DNA from: an uncultured Elusimicrobium sp.
Lineage (GTDB): Bacteria > Elusimicrobiota > Elusimicrobia > Elusimicrobiales > Elusimicrobiaceae
Direction: 5' to 3'
DNA: 7,139 nt
Assembly (NCBI GenBank): GCA_902787065.1
Contig: CADAFA010000079.1
Location: forward strand, 1-7,139
Position 1 is the first letter of the stretch, and every line of letters begins with the position of its first letter. A program made the position numbers and the translations under genes. The notes under the pieces are model-generated. The model saw nothing but the letters and a program-made list of their open reading frames with translations, ran no database searches and was not told the origin of the DNA. Shown piece after piece: positions 1 to 6,448 of this stretch.

Positions 1-35
1 TTAGTATAAATTTCAAGCACTGTCAATATATTTTT

Positions 36-66
36 AAGGACCTATATTATCTAGGCCCTGTTTTTA
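36..66 (+). terminator. possible rho-independent terminator at the left edge
   Basis: Stem arms at 37-44 (AGGACCTA) and 52-59 (TAGGCCCT) enclose a 7-base loop, with one A-C mismatch on the plus strand. The T tract at 61-65 follows directly. This is the layout of an intrinsic terminator for a plus-strand gene lying left of the window. On the minus strand the mismatch becomes a G-U pair, but no T run follows there. The gene it would serve is not visible, so the call stays tentative. Confidence 0.4.
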
Positions 67-74
67 GATATAAA

Positions 75-300
75 GAATCTATCCCCCATCCGTCTTGCGC
101 AAACGACAGCGCACCCCTCTGTCGCTCCGCGACATCTCCCCAATTTTTTGAAACAACCCAAAAAAATTAGGGCGACTAAATAGGAAGTTCTACCCACCCT
201 CCGCCAGCGCTACAACGACTTGCGCGGGTGAGGGCAATAAGGAAAGTTTAGTTTTATAACCCCACTCCAAACCTCTCCACCTCTGTAAGCAGAGGGGAGT
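75..300. repeat. GC-rich intergenic palindrome mosaic
   Basis: This stretch is visibly richer in GC than its surroundings and lacks codon-like structure. It contains a perfect hairpin TGTCGC-tcc-GCGACA at 120-134. It also has a stem CCTCTG-taag-CAGAGG at 280-295, which extends through a bulged A to CTCC/GGAG at 275-299. A C-rich block (ACCCCTC...ATCTCCCC) flanks the first hairpin. The style matches short dispersed intergenic repeat fragments known from many bacterial genomes, where CTCCCC and palindrome blocks recur between genes. That it is repeated elsewhere in this genome is inference, because only one example of each piece lies in the window. Confidence 0.45.
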
Positions 301-556
301 AGAATATAATAAAATGTTTTAAAGTTTAAAACCGTAGCGAACGAGAACAATATCGCATCGCGCAGTAGATTTAATGGAATTTTCAATTTTTCTTTGACGA
401 CGTGTACCAAGAAGTAAAACGAACGAAGTGAGTTTGCGGTACTCTAGGAAAAGGGTAATTCTACCCGTAGAAAAATTTAAAATTACTTAAATATACAAGC
501 GCGTTATATGCGTTTATGCACATAGCGCGTTATGACAACACGTAAAATAAAACCTA
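301..556. other. non-coding gap downstream of argS
   Basis: No supported gene is seen here. The stretch contains two nested inverted repeats at 404-442 (GTACC/GGTAC around AAAC/GTTT, enclosing a GAACGAAGTGA spacer). It also has a direct repeat AGCGCGTTAT at 498-507 and 524-533, spaced 26 bases apart, whose GCGC parts can also pair with each other. A segment around 332-366 (GTAGCGAACGAG, ATCGCATCGCGC) has the same CG-rich palindromic flavour as positions 75-300. The whole 1-556 stretch therefore looks like a repeat-laden intergenic spacer. Confidence 0.5.
449..466 (-). terminator. weak terminator candidate for the argS operon
   Basis: Read on the minus strand, a 5-bp stem GGGTA/TACCC with a 4-base loop (453-466) is followed at once by TTTT (449-452). 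It lies about 90 bases past the argS stop codon and is the nearest hairpin-plus-T structure downstream of the operon. The stem is short and the T tract is only four bases, so it may be chance or part of the repeat mosaic. Confidence 0.3.
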
Positions 557-2146
557 TCACATTTCTTCGGGGGAAGATACTCCTATAAGTTCCAAACCCT
601 TTGAAATACGTTCCTTAACCAATGCACAAGTAAATAAACGTGATGAAGTTAATTGCAAATTATTTTCATCAAGCACGCGGCAGCTGTCATAAAAAGAATG
701 GAATAAACCCGCAAGCTCTGTCAAATAAGTTGTTAAGTGATGAGGGCTTAAATCGCGTACACAACTTTCAAGAACAGGTTTAAACCAAAGCATTTTACTG
801 AGTAAGGCACGCTCCGCAGGGGCAAGATTTTCCGTCAAAACTTTAGTGGCGATTTCAATATTCTTTTCCTTTGCGGTTTTAAAAATTGAACAAATGCGCG
901 CATGAACATATTGGACATAGAAAACAGGATTTTCATTAGTTTTCTTTTTAGCAATATTTATATCAAAATTAAGATGTGCGTTCGGTGTGCGGCTCGCAAA
1001 AAAGAAACGGCAGGCATCACGCCCGACATCATCCATAAGTTCCCTTAAAGTAATAAAAGTCCCGGCACGTTTTGACATTTTTACCTTCTCGCCATTTTCA
1101 ATCAAATGTACGAGTTGGTGAATAATGGCGATAAAACTATCTTCGCTTTTTCCAAGAGTTTTAACTGCCGCTTTCATACGCGGAACATAACCGTGATGAT
1201 CCGCACCTAAAATATCAATTAAATGTGTGTAACCGCGGTCATACTTATTTTTATGGTAGGCAATATCCGCTAAATAATATGTAGGGCGCTTATCAGAGCG
1301 AACTAAAACGCGGTCTTTATCGTCATTTTCCCCTGAAGTACCGAACCAAACTGCGCCGTCTTTTTCATAAACCTCACCGGTTTTTTTGAGGAAATCCAAA
1401 GTTTTATCTAAAGCCTTTTCTTTATGCAGTTCACTTTCCCTAAACCAACGGGTAAATTCAACACCAAAATCTTTCATATCCTGTTGCTGGGTTTTGATAA
1501 GCTCTTCCATCGCAAAACGGCCATATTCACTTTTGGGTAAATCTTGCGGGATTTTTTTAGCAAGGTCCACTAAATACAAACCATGATAACCGTTTTCAGG
1601 CGGCTCTTTGCCTTCGGCACGAGCTTGCAAAGATTGGCCTAAAAGTTCCGCTTGATTACCGGCATCATTTACATAATATTCGGCATCACAGGCATGGCCC
1701 AAAGCACGGAAGATTTTAACTAAACTATCCCCCAAACTTGCTCCGCGCCCGCTCGCGACATGCAAAGGCCCCGTAGGGTTTGCGGAAACAAATTCAATTA
1801 AAACTTTTTCTGTAGGAACAACCCCTTCTTTGCTTCTGTCTTTTAAGCGGCGATCGCGGGAAACTTCAACCAAAAAATCATCTTTCAAAACTATATTTAT
1901 AAAACCGGGAGGTAAAAATGTAGCAGAAGAAATTTCTTCAAAACTTTCTAAAATCTCGCAAACTTTTTTTGCAATTTCAAGCGGATTTTTGCGCATCACC
2001 TTTGCTGCACTTAAAGCCCAAGTTAAAGAAATATCCGCATTAACATGGCTCGGCGCAGGGGTAAAAATAACTTCCGGTAAACCGGAAAAATCTTTAAAAT
2101 TTCCGGCCAAAGTATGTTGTATTTTATTTTTGAGGATAGTTAACAT
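557..2146 (-). CDS. argS: arginyl-tRNA synthetase
   Basis: This is a 529-residue class I aminoacyl-tRNA synthetase, cytoplasmic, which charges tRNA-Arg with arginine using ATP. Visible family features in order: an N-terminal additional domain (about 1-105), SANPTGPLHVASGRGA at 121-136, YYVNDAGNQ at 157-165, YLADIAYHKNK at 291-301, GADHHGYVPRM at 315-325, KVKMSKRAGTFITL at 354-367, and a DALR-type anticodon-binding C-terminal domain from about 405 (NPVFYVQYVHAR) to the ending SSPEEM. Length is normal to slightly short for ArgRS. The nucleotide-binding signature HIGH reads HVAS (129-132), losing the second His, while KMSK is canonical. The start abuts the rsfS stop codon (TAA then ATG), with an AAAGG ribosome-binding site inside rsfS, so coupling to rsfS is likely. 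It is the last gene of the operon. Confidence 0.97.
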   Translation of the reverse strand: MLTILKNKIQHTLAGNFKDFSGLPEVIFTPAPSHVNADISLTWALSAAKVMRKNPLEIAKKVCEILESFEEISSATFLPPGFINIVLKDDFLVEVSRDRRLKDRSKEGVVPTEKVLIEFVSANPTGPLHVASGRGASLGDSLVKIFRALGHACDAEYYVNDAGNQAELLGQSLQARAEGKEPPENGYHGLYLVDLAKKIPQDLPKSEYGRFAMEELIKTQQQDMKDFGVEFTRWFRESELHKEKALDKTLDFLKKTGEVYEKDGAVWFGTSGENDDKDRVLVRSDKRPTYYLADIAYHKNKYDRGYTHLIDILGADHHGYVPRMKAAVKTLGKSEDSFIAIIHQLVHLIENGEKVKMSKRAGTFITLRELMDDVGRDACRFFFASRTPNAHLNFDINIAKKKTNENPVFYVQYVHARICSIFKTAKEKNIEIATKVLTENLAPAERALLSKMLWFKPVLESCVRDLSPHHLTTYLTELAGLFHSFYDSCRVLDENNLQLTSSRLFTCALVKERISKGLELIGVSSPEEM

Positions 2147-2728
2147 TTATTTTGTACCTTTTTTAATATTTTTCTTTACAGCTTTCTTAGCTGTTTTCTT
2201 GACGGTTTTCTTAGTTGTTCTTTTAACGGTTTTCTTTGTTTTCTTTGCTGCCTTTTTAACTGCTTTTTTGGTTGTTTTTTTGACAGCTTTTTTAGACGAT
2301 TTTTTGGTAGTTTTCTTAGCAGTTTTCTTTGCAACTTTTTTAACTGTTTTCTTGGCTGATTTTTTAACAGCTTTCAAAACTGTCGGTAAAATAATGAGAT
2401 CGGCAAATTCAAACATTTTATCTAGGGCATAATAAGCGCGGGCTTCCTCGGTCATCAAATGCAATATTAGACCGCCGTAATCACTCACGCGCCAAATTTG
2501 GCTGCCTGATCCGTCACGGTTTAATTTAAAAAATCCATCCTCTTTTAATTTGACTGAAACTTCTTCTTCAAGCGCATTTAAATGCGGGGCCGAAGTAGCC
2601 GTTGCAACAATTACATAATCACACAAAGAAGATTTATCCCCCAAATCATAGAGGGCAACATTTTCACCTTTTTTATCTTCCAAAATTTGTGCAGCTTTAA
2701 TAGCCAGATTCTTTAAATTTTTGTTCAT
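2147..2728 (-). CDS. rsfS: ribosomal silencing factor RsfS with lysine-rich tail
   Basis: The protein has 193 residues. Residues 1-118 match the RsfS/YbeB/Iojap family: an N-terminal helix with KAAQILEDKKGENV, then DLGDKSSLCDYVIVAT (28-43), DGSGSQIWRVSDYGGLILHLM (72-92) and EEARAYYALDKMF (94-106). Family members bind ribosomal protein L14 on the 50S subunit and block subunit joining when nutrients are scarce. Core families end near residue 110-120. Here a further 75 residues (119-193) follow, made almost entirely of xxKK tetrads (AVKK, TAKK, TTKK) with no acidic residues, resembling the tail of histone H1 or of bacterial H1-like proteins. The start is fixed by a strong GGAGG site 6 bases upstream. 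The gene lies 30 bases after the LytR_C gene and directly before argS. Confidence 0.93.
   Translation of the reverse strand: MNKNLKNLAIKAAQILEDKKGENVALYDLGDKSSLCDYVIVATATSAPHLNALEEEVSVKLKEDGFFKLNRDGSGSQIWRVSDYGGLILHLMTEEARAYYALDKMFEFADLIILPTVLKAVKKSAKKTVKKVAKKTAKKTTKKSSKKAVKKTTKKAVKKAAKKTKKTVKRTTKKTVKKTAKKAVKKNIKKGTK
2150..2374 (-). repeat. 12-base tandem repeat encoding the xxKK tail of RsfS
   Basis: The coding strand repeats a degenerate 12-base unit (two variable Ala/Thr/Val/Ser codons followed by two Lys codons). Seventeen such tetrads plus one three-residue TKK unit cover residues 119-193 of RsfS; 37 of these 75 residues are Lys. On the plus strand this appears as T-rich stretches such as TTTTCTTAGCTG. 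Units differ by synonymous and conservative changes, so the array looks old rather than freshly expanded, and the reading frame is intact throughout. Confidence 0.9.
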
Positions 2729-2734
2729 AAGAAA

Positions 2735-2739
2735 CCTCC
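2735..2739 (-). promoter_or_regulatory. strong ribosome-binding site of rsfS
   Basis: On the minus strand GGAGG sits 6 bases before the ATG at 2728. It is the clearest Shine-Dalgarno sequence in the operon and fixes the rsfS start. It lies in the 30-base gap after the LytR_C stop codon. Confidence 0.8.
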
Positions 2740-2758
2740 GTCTAAGAAAATTGTATCA

Positions 2759-3670
2759 TTATTTTACTGTCTTTGGCAATTTAAAATCTTCACCCAAATA
2801 AATTTTTGCCTCGCTTATTGCATTCTTATCTTCCATATAATGTATTTCACTGTTAACAAGGCCAAGATGTTTGCTTAATTCTTTTAAAGCATCTAAGCGC
2901 TTTGTTAAAGCAACAATTTTGGTTTTGTTAAGGCGCTCATTTGAAGTACTGAAATTTATTACATCCACTTTAAAAATACCCTCATTACTTAAAGTTTGCA
3001 GATAGCGCGTAACTTCTGAGGCAAGGCCGTTATGGTCTGAGGCATTAAAAACCTCCACTACCAAAATTTCTTCTTCCTGTTTTTTATTTTCTAAAATTAT
3101 TTGTCTCTCTTCAGGGCTTTGTGTTTTTTGTTTGGCTTTTTTTAGTATTTTTTTAGGTTTTTGTGTTTCTTTAACGGTAAAATCAACCCCTCGTAAATGC
3201 GGGAGTTCATAACTCAGTAAAATAAAATCACCCAAGCTAATAAAAGTTTTTTTAGTTAAACGCATTTTTATATAAGAATATATATATAACAAAACTTTGT
3301 AAGGTTTTTGAGGCCAAACGGAAAGGGATTCTTTAAAATCATTCCAAAATTTTTGGCGGTTTTGTGTTTGCGGTATAAAAATGTAAGGTGCATTTTCGAG
3401 CTTAAAACGTTTTGAAATTGCCGCAACAGGCAGGGACGTTTCTTTATCGGTCAAATTTGTAATAACACCTTTTTGTAAAGAAGGATTATAAGAAATAAGC
3501 ATTGCCGGTTTTGTTAAAATTAAGAAATTTACGGTCGTATCTTGGCGTTTCCTAAGTATTGGTTCAAGCGGACTTGTAAAATAACTTAGCCCCCCCCATG
3601 CAAGCAAAGCAAGCGCGGTAAAAAGCACAAGGCGGGCAATTATTTTTTCTTTGATACTGTGTCGTTCCAT
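2759..3670 (-). CDS. membrane-anchored LytR_C domain protein
   Basis: With the chosen start the protein has 303 residues. A single hydrophobic segment at about 13-30 (LVLFTALALLAWGGL) follows a basic N-terminus, predicting a signal anchor with the rest outside the cytoplasmic membrane. A Lys-rich linker (about 167-200) precedes a C-terminal LytR_C domain (about 201-295), recognised by VVEVFNASDHNGLA at 204-217, a KTKIVALTKR strand-helix and the closing IYLGEDF. The middle region (45-165) is not clearly assignable; NFLILTKPAMLISYNPS faintly recalls the start of a LytR-CpsA-Psr domain, but the Arg/Asp catalytic signature of that family is absent. The start at 3670 is preferred over 3697 because AGGG lies 9 bases upstream of it and nothing similar precedes 3697. 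It overlaps the 3' end of the nadD fusion by 31 bases. Its role is unknown; the neighbourhood with nadD and rsfS is common in bacteria. Confidence 0.8.
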   Translation of the reverse strand: MERHSIKEKIIARLVLFTALALLAWGGLSYFTSPLEPILRKRQDTTVNFLILTKPAMLISYNPSLQKGVITNLTDKETSLPVAAISKRFKLENAPYIFIPQTQNRQKFWNDFKESLSVWPQKPYKVLLYIYSYIKMRLTKKTFISLGDFILLSYELPHLRGVDFTVKETQKPKKILKKAKQKTQSPEERQIILENKKQEEEILVVEVFNASDHNGLASEVTRYLQTLSNEGIFKVDVINFSTSNERLNKTKIVALTKRLDALKELSKHLGLVNSEIHYMEDKNAISEAKIYLGEDFKLPKTVK

Positions 3671-4764
3671 AATTTTATACCCTGCGGGGCAAGCCATTTA
3701 TTTGTTTGGACCGTATAAGTAATTTTAACTTTTTCTGCGGCAAACAGGCCATCTTCTAAAGATTTTTTTAAAGCATTTTTAATTAATTTGATATCTTGCG
3801 GGCGGCGGCCTTTTGCGCACATATCGGATATCATTAAAATTTTATCAAAAATCGTCATATTTTTGGCACCCAGAGTATGACGCGCCTGTAAAATTTCTTT
3901 ATCTTGCACGGCAAATTGTTTTTTTGCAATATGGGCGGAAATATCGGCATGCAATAAAGCCGGCGCGTGACAGGCAAGTTCTTTAAAATCTTCAATTTTA
4001 AGTTTATGCTTTTTTGCATAAGCTACCATTTGGTCTTTTGTTAGGGATTTGCCCGCATCATGCAAAAGCCCGGCAAGGGCAGCTTTTTCCGCGTCAATAT
4101 TATAAATTTTTGCTAGGGTAGCGGTTTCTTTTGCTACGGCAATAACATGGTTAAAACGCGGGGCTTTTAAATGTTCTTTGAGCCACTTATGAACATGCAA
4201 AGTATAAAGCAAATTTTCATTTATAATTTTAGCGACTTCCGGTAAAATTACCTTCGGGGTTTTACCGTTTAACATAATTTGCAAACGCAAAGCGCTTGAA
4301 GAAATTTTAGGGAAAGTACCTTTTAAAATATGTGCGCTAAATTTTGGTTTTACCGGTTTAAAACCCGGCCTTAAACCGATAACAAAAGTGGCGTTTTTGA
4401 AATTATATTCCGCATTTTTCCAAACAGTAACTGTGGCGGCACAATCGGTACCTACCAAAATAAAAATTTCGGCTTTTGGGTATTTTTGCTTTATATATTT
4501 TACTGTTTCAAAAGTGTAAACTTTACGGTGTTTTTTATACTCAAAATCATCAAAAATTATATTTTTATGCAAAGGGGTAAAAACTTTTTGCGCCATTAAT
4601 TTGCGCAAATTATATGGTGTTGGGCTAATTTCTTTATACGGGGAATTGTAAGCCACAAAAACATAACACAAATCAGGCTTAACTTCCTTTATCGCAGAGG
4701 AAAATAATTTTAAATGCCCGATATGTAAAGGGTCAAAAGTTCCGCCGTAAATTAAAATTTTCAT
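3640..4764 (-). CDS. nadD: NadD fused to a YqeK-like HD hydrolase
   Basis: This 374-residue cytoplasmic protein has two enzymes in one chain. Residues 1-190 are nicotinate-nucleotide adenylyltransferase (NaMN + ATP to deaminated NAD), with the nucleotidyltransferase signature GGTFDPLHIGH (7-17), VGTDCAATVTVW (104-115) and the ISSSALR signature (154-160). The usual PPHK near residue 42 reads SPYK. Residues 200-374 are an HD domain like YqeK, with RFNHV (His206), GLLHDAGK (His235, Asp236), His266, His272, QARHTLG (His296) and ISD (Asp314) as likely metal ligands. YqeK proteins are known to split Ap4A symmetrically; that activity here is by homology only. The two genes are usually adjacent but separate. 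The start overlaps the upstream stop codon as ATGA, with GGGAG about 8 bases before the ATG. Confidence 0.93.
   Translation of the reverse strand: MKILIYGGTFDPLHIGHLKLFSSAIKEVKPDLCYVFVAYNSPYKEISPTPYNLRKLMAQKVFTPLHKNIIFDDFEYKKHRKVYTFETVKYIKQKYPKAEIFILVGTDCAATVTVWKNAEYNFKNATFVIGLRPGFKPVKPKFSAHILKGTFPKISSSALRLQIMLNGKTPKVILPEVAKIINENLLYTLHVHKWLKEHLKAPRFNHVIAVAKETATLAKIYNIDAEKAALAGLLHDAGKSLTKDQMVAYAKKHKLKIEDFKELACHAPALLHADISAHIAKKQFAVQDKEILQARHTLGAKNMTIFDKILMISDMCAKGRRPQDIKLIKNALKKSLEDGLFAAEKVKITYTVQTNKWLAPQGIKLWNDTVSKKK
3680..3683 (-). promoter_or_regulatory. ribosome-binding site that decides the LytR_C gene start
   Basis: AGGG on the minus strand lies 9 bases before the ATG at 3670, inside the 3' end of the nadD fusion gene. 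The alternative upstream ATG at 3697 is preceded only by A-rich sequence, so 3670 is the better start. Confidence 0.5.
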
Positions 4765-5789
4765 TTAGCTTTCTCCCTTAAAAACAAAGCAAAAATTGTT
4801 GCAAAAAACAGTATAAAAAAATAAATTAAAACCGTTACCGTAACATTACTTTTTGTAACAATATAAGCCAAAAGATCTAAAATTATTGTACCTAAAATTA
4901 AGCAAATTAAAACTTGTTTTTTTGTTAAACCGCGGCGGAATATTCTTAAAGCAACATGGTCTGGGCTCCCCTGTAAAGGGGACATCCCTTTTGATAAACG
5001 GACTATTGAAACATATATCGTATCAAAAATCGGCAGCGCTAAAATTAAAAGCGGCACAAAAACTGCTAAAGGGTTTTGCGCTGAATAATCAACCCCAAGC
5101 GCCAAAGCGGAAAGCAAAAAGCCGAGCATAGTGCTCCCGCTATCCCCCAAAAAACTTTTGATTTTACAAAGCCCATGGTTATAGGGCCAAAAAGCTAAAG
5201 TTGCCCCGATTAAAGCAACCGCTAAAAAGTTGACATAAATATTTTCAGATGGAAGTGAAATAAATAAAAATGCTAAACTTGCAAGCAAAGCTTGGGAAGT
5301 GGCGAGCCCGTCTTGAATATCAAGCAAATTAAAAGCATTCGTTAAACCGCACACCCAAAAAATTGTCAAAATTGAGCCCCAAGGTTCGGGGACAAATTGA
5401 ATTTTAACATTAAAATAAATCAAGCATCCTGCTGCCAAGGCTTGGAAAATTAGACGGGTGGCGGCACTTAAACCTTTTGGTTTTCTGATATCATCAATTA
5501 AACCTAGAATAAAAATTATGACTGTACCTAAAAAAATACCGCGCAGATTGCGGAGTGTACCCGTAGGGAAATTAGTGGTAAAGCGGATTATTGTCAAACT
5601 TGCCAAAAAACCTGCCAATACAGAGGCACCGCCGATAAGCGGTACAATGCCCTGATGGTTTTTTAGTTCGGTCGGTGTATCTTTTAAATATTTGCCAAGA
5701 GTTTTGCAAAAAACGGGCGTTAAAATAAAAGTAAGCGCAAAAGACAATACAAAAGCCCGGGCAAAAAAAGTTAAAGTTTCATAATCCAT
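4761..5789 (-). CDS. polyprenyl-phosphate sugar-1-phosphate transferase, WecA/MraY family
   Basis: This 342-residue integral membrane protein of glycosyltransferase family 4 is rich in hydrophobic segments, with about ten to eleven predicted. Such enzymes move an N-acetylhexosamine-1-phosphate from UDP-sugar to undecaprenyl phosphate, the first membrane step of O-antigen, teichoic-acid or peptidoglycan precursor synthesis. Motifs: GLIDD (96-100, metal-binding Asp pair), NAFNLLDIQDGLA (151-163), FLGDSGST (213-220) and the cytoplasmic-loop motif DHVALR (277-282) with FRRGLTKKQ after it. The histidine loop resembles WecA-like enzymes rather than MraY, so a GlcNAc-type donor is more likely than UDP-MurNAc-pentapeptide, but the substrate is not proven. 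A longer start at 5885 would add 32 hydrophilic residues antisense to the lipoprotein gene; MDYETLTF at 5789 is preferred because the first membrane helix follows directly. It is the first gene of the operon and overlaps nadD by four bases. Confidence 0.9.
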   Translation of the reverse strand: MDYETLTFFARAFVLSFALTFILTPVFCKTLGKYLKDTPTELKNHQGIVPLIGGASVLAGFLASLTIIRFTTNFPTGTLRNLRGIFLGTVIIFILGLIDDIRKPKGLSAATRLIFQALAAGCLIYFNVKIQFVPEPWGSILTIFWVCGLTNAFNLLDIQDGLATSQALLASLAFLFISLPSENIYVNFLAVALIGATLAFWPYNHGLCKIKSFLGDSGSTMLGFLLSALALGVDYSAQNPLAVFVPLLILALPIFDTIYVSIVRLSKGMSPLQGSPDHVALRIFRRGLTKKQVLICLILGTIILDLLAYIVTKSNVTVTVLIYFFILFFATIFALFLREKAK

Positions 5790-5824
5790 AATAATATGAT
5801 ATAAAATATAGAGAGGTTTATAAA
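5790..5824. promoter_or_regulatory. short divergent AT-rich promoter region
   Basis: Only 35 bases separate the operon's first ATG (5789, minus) from the lipoprotein ATG (5825, plus). The gap is almost wholly A and T up to the GAGAGG site, and includes TAATAT (5792-5797) and TATAAA (5800-5805), which could act as -10 elements. No convincing -35 hexamer is seen for either direction. Core promoter parts therefore probably extend into the opposing reading frames, or the starts are nearly leaderless. No clear ribosome-binding site precedes the minus-strand ATG. Confidence 0.35.
5811..5816 (+). promoter_or_regulatory. ribosome-binding site of the lipoprotein gene
   Basis: GAGAGG lies 8 bases before the ATG at 5825. 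It supports that start and also shows that the plus-strand gene, not a longer minus-strand start, is real in this interval. Confidence 0.7.
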
Positions 5825-6373
5825 ATGAAATTTTTGAATTTACTTGTTTTGGCTTTATGTTTTTGCGCTTGTACAACGGGTTCAAATATCAAAAAATCTG
5901 ATGAAACATCAAATAAAATAAGACCTGCTTTTATGACGGGCGCGCAGCAGCGCACCGCTTTCAAAACCACAATTGAAGCTGATAAAAAAACATATAATTT
6001 TTTATTGCTTGCAAACAAAAAAGACGGGTATATCAATTTTAAAATTATCGGCGATTTTGCGGCTGTTTTAACATCCGTCAATTTGCGCGGAAAAGATTTT
6101 GAATATGAAAGTTCTTCCCCCCTCTTATCAAATGAAAAAGCCAAACAAGCTTTTGAAGAAGTTGTGCTTGCTTTATTTGCACCTAATGCTTTGGGTAAAC
6201 ATAAATATTACTTTAAAAAAGGTGAGAGTTTACCTTATAAATTAAAACAAAGCGGACAGATAAACAAAACATTTTTGTTTGAAAATTATGACGGTAATAT
6301 TCCGCAAAATATCACAGTTACGACAAAATTTAATATAGTTAAAGTTAGTTTTGAACTTTTAGCACACGATTAA
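5825..6373 (+). CDS. small lipoprotein with LolB/DUF3261-like look
   Basis: The protein has 182 residues. The N-terminus MKFLNLLVLALCFCAC is a short lipoprotein signal; Cys16 is the most likely lipidated residue, although the lipobox FCAC is unusual and Cys12 and Cys14 lie nearby. The mature part alternates strands: KKTYNFLLLANKKDGYINFKI, then a TSVNLRGKDFEY segment, a helical EKAKQAFEEVVLALF region, and late strands ending ITVTTKFNIVKVSFELL. This order of strand, helix and strand resembles the LolB/LolA-like or DUF3261 lipoproteins that cradle lipids at the outer membrane. That resemblance is my pattern reading and not certain. No catalytic motif is visible. It is transcribed divergently from the operon, with a good ribosome-binding site, and its stop lies 23 bases before the shared hairpin at 6397. 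Confidence 0.75.
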   Translation: MKFLNLLVLALCFCACTTGSNIKKSDETSNKIRPAFMTGAQQRTAFKTTIEADKKTYNFLLLANKKDGYINFKIIGDFAAVLTSVNLRGKDFEYESSSPLLSNEKAKQAFEEVVLALFAPNALGKHKYYFKKGESLPYKLKQSGQINKTFLFENYDGNIPQNITVTTKFNIVKVSFELLAHD

Positions 6374-6389
6374 TTTCTTTGACTGACTT

Positions 6390-6424
6390 AAAAACATATA
6401 CCCCCGTTTTTTAGCGGGGGTATA
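6390..6424 (-). terminator. strong intrinsic terminator between convergent genes
   Basis: A perfect 10-bp stem, TATACCCCCG (6397-6406) with CGGGGGTATA (6415-6424), encloses an 8-base loop. On the minus strand it is followed after two bases by TTTTT (6394-6390), a textbook terminator for the Cys-rich gene whose last stop is at 6449. On the plus strand the hairpin stands 23 bases past the lipoprotein stop but lacks a T tract, so it would be a weaker stop in that direction. Confidence 0.85.
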
Positions 6425-6448
6425 CAATTAAAATATGCGTGAATATCT

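Larger units (their letters stand above)
557..5789 (-). other. predicted five-gene operon
   Basis: Five minus-strand genes run without a break: WecA/MraY-like transferase, nadD-yqeK fusion, LytR_C protein, rsfS, argS. Junctions are a 4-base ATGA overlap, a 31-base overlap, a 30-base gap with a strong ribosome-binding site, and a stop codon touching the next ATG. No terminator-like hairpin with a T run was seen between them. Co-transcription from the AT-rich gap right of 5789 is the simplest reading. Confidence 0.8.

Noticed and set aside
3..170. plus-strand open frame from the left edge that could be the end of a gene
   Set aside because: It passes through the putative terminator and the CTCCCC palindrome block with no codon-like pattern, so it is better read as spacer.
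210..410. 66-codon minus-strand open frame
   Set aside because: It runs through the GC-rich palindromes, has no good ribosome-binding site, and its second half is simply the translation of the repeat. No domain-like pattern.
498..533. AGCGCGTTAT pair as the start of a CRISPR array
   Set aside because: There are only two copies, 10 bases long with a 16-base spacer and partly self-complementary; no third copy or cas gene is nearby.
1830..2432. 200-codon plus-strand frame that looks like a multi-span membrane protein
   Set aside because: It is antisense to argS and rsfS. The Phe/Leu/Val-rich run is just the complement of the Lys-codon repeat tail.
5790..5885. longer start of the WecA/MraY-like gene, adding 32 residues
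   Set aside because: The extension is hydrophilic, unlike the family, and overlaps the lipoprotein gene antisense, including its ribosome-binding site.
5818..6144. 108-codon minus-strand frame opposite the lipoprotein gene
   Set aside because: It is a shadow. The plus frame has a ribosome-binding site, a signal sequence and a sensible protein composition.
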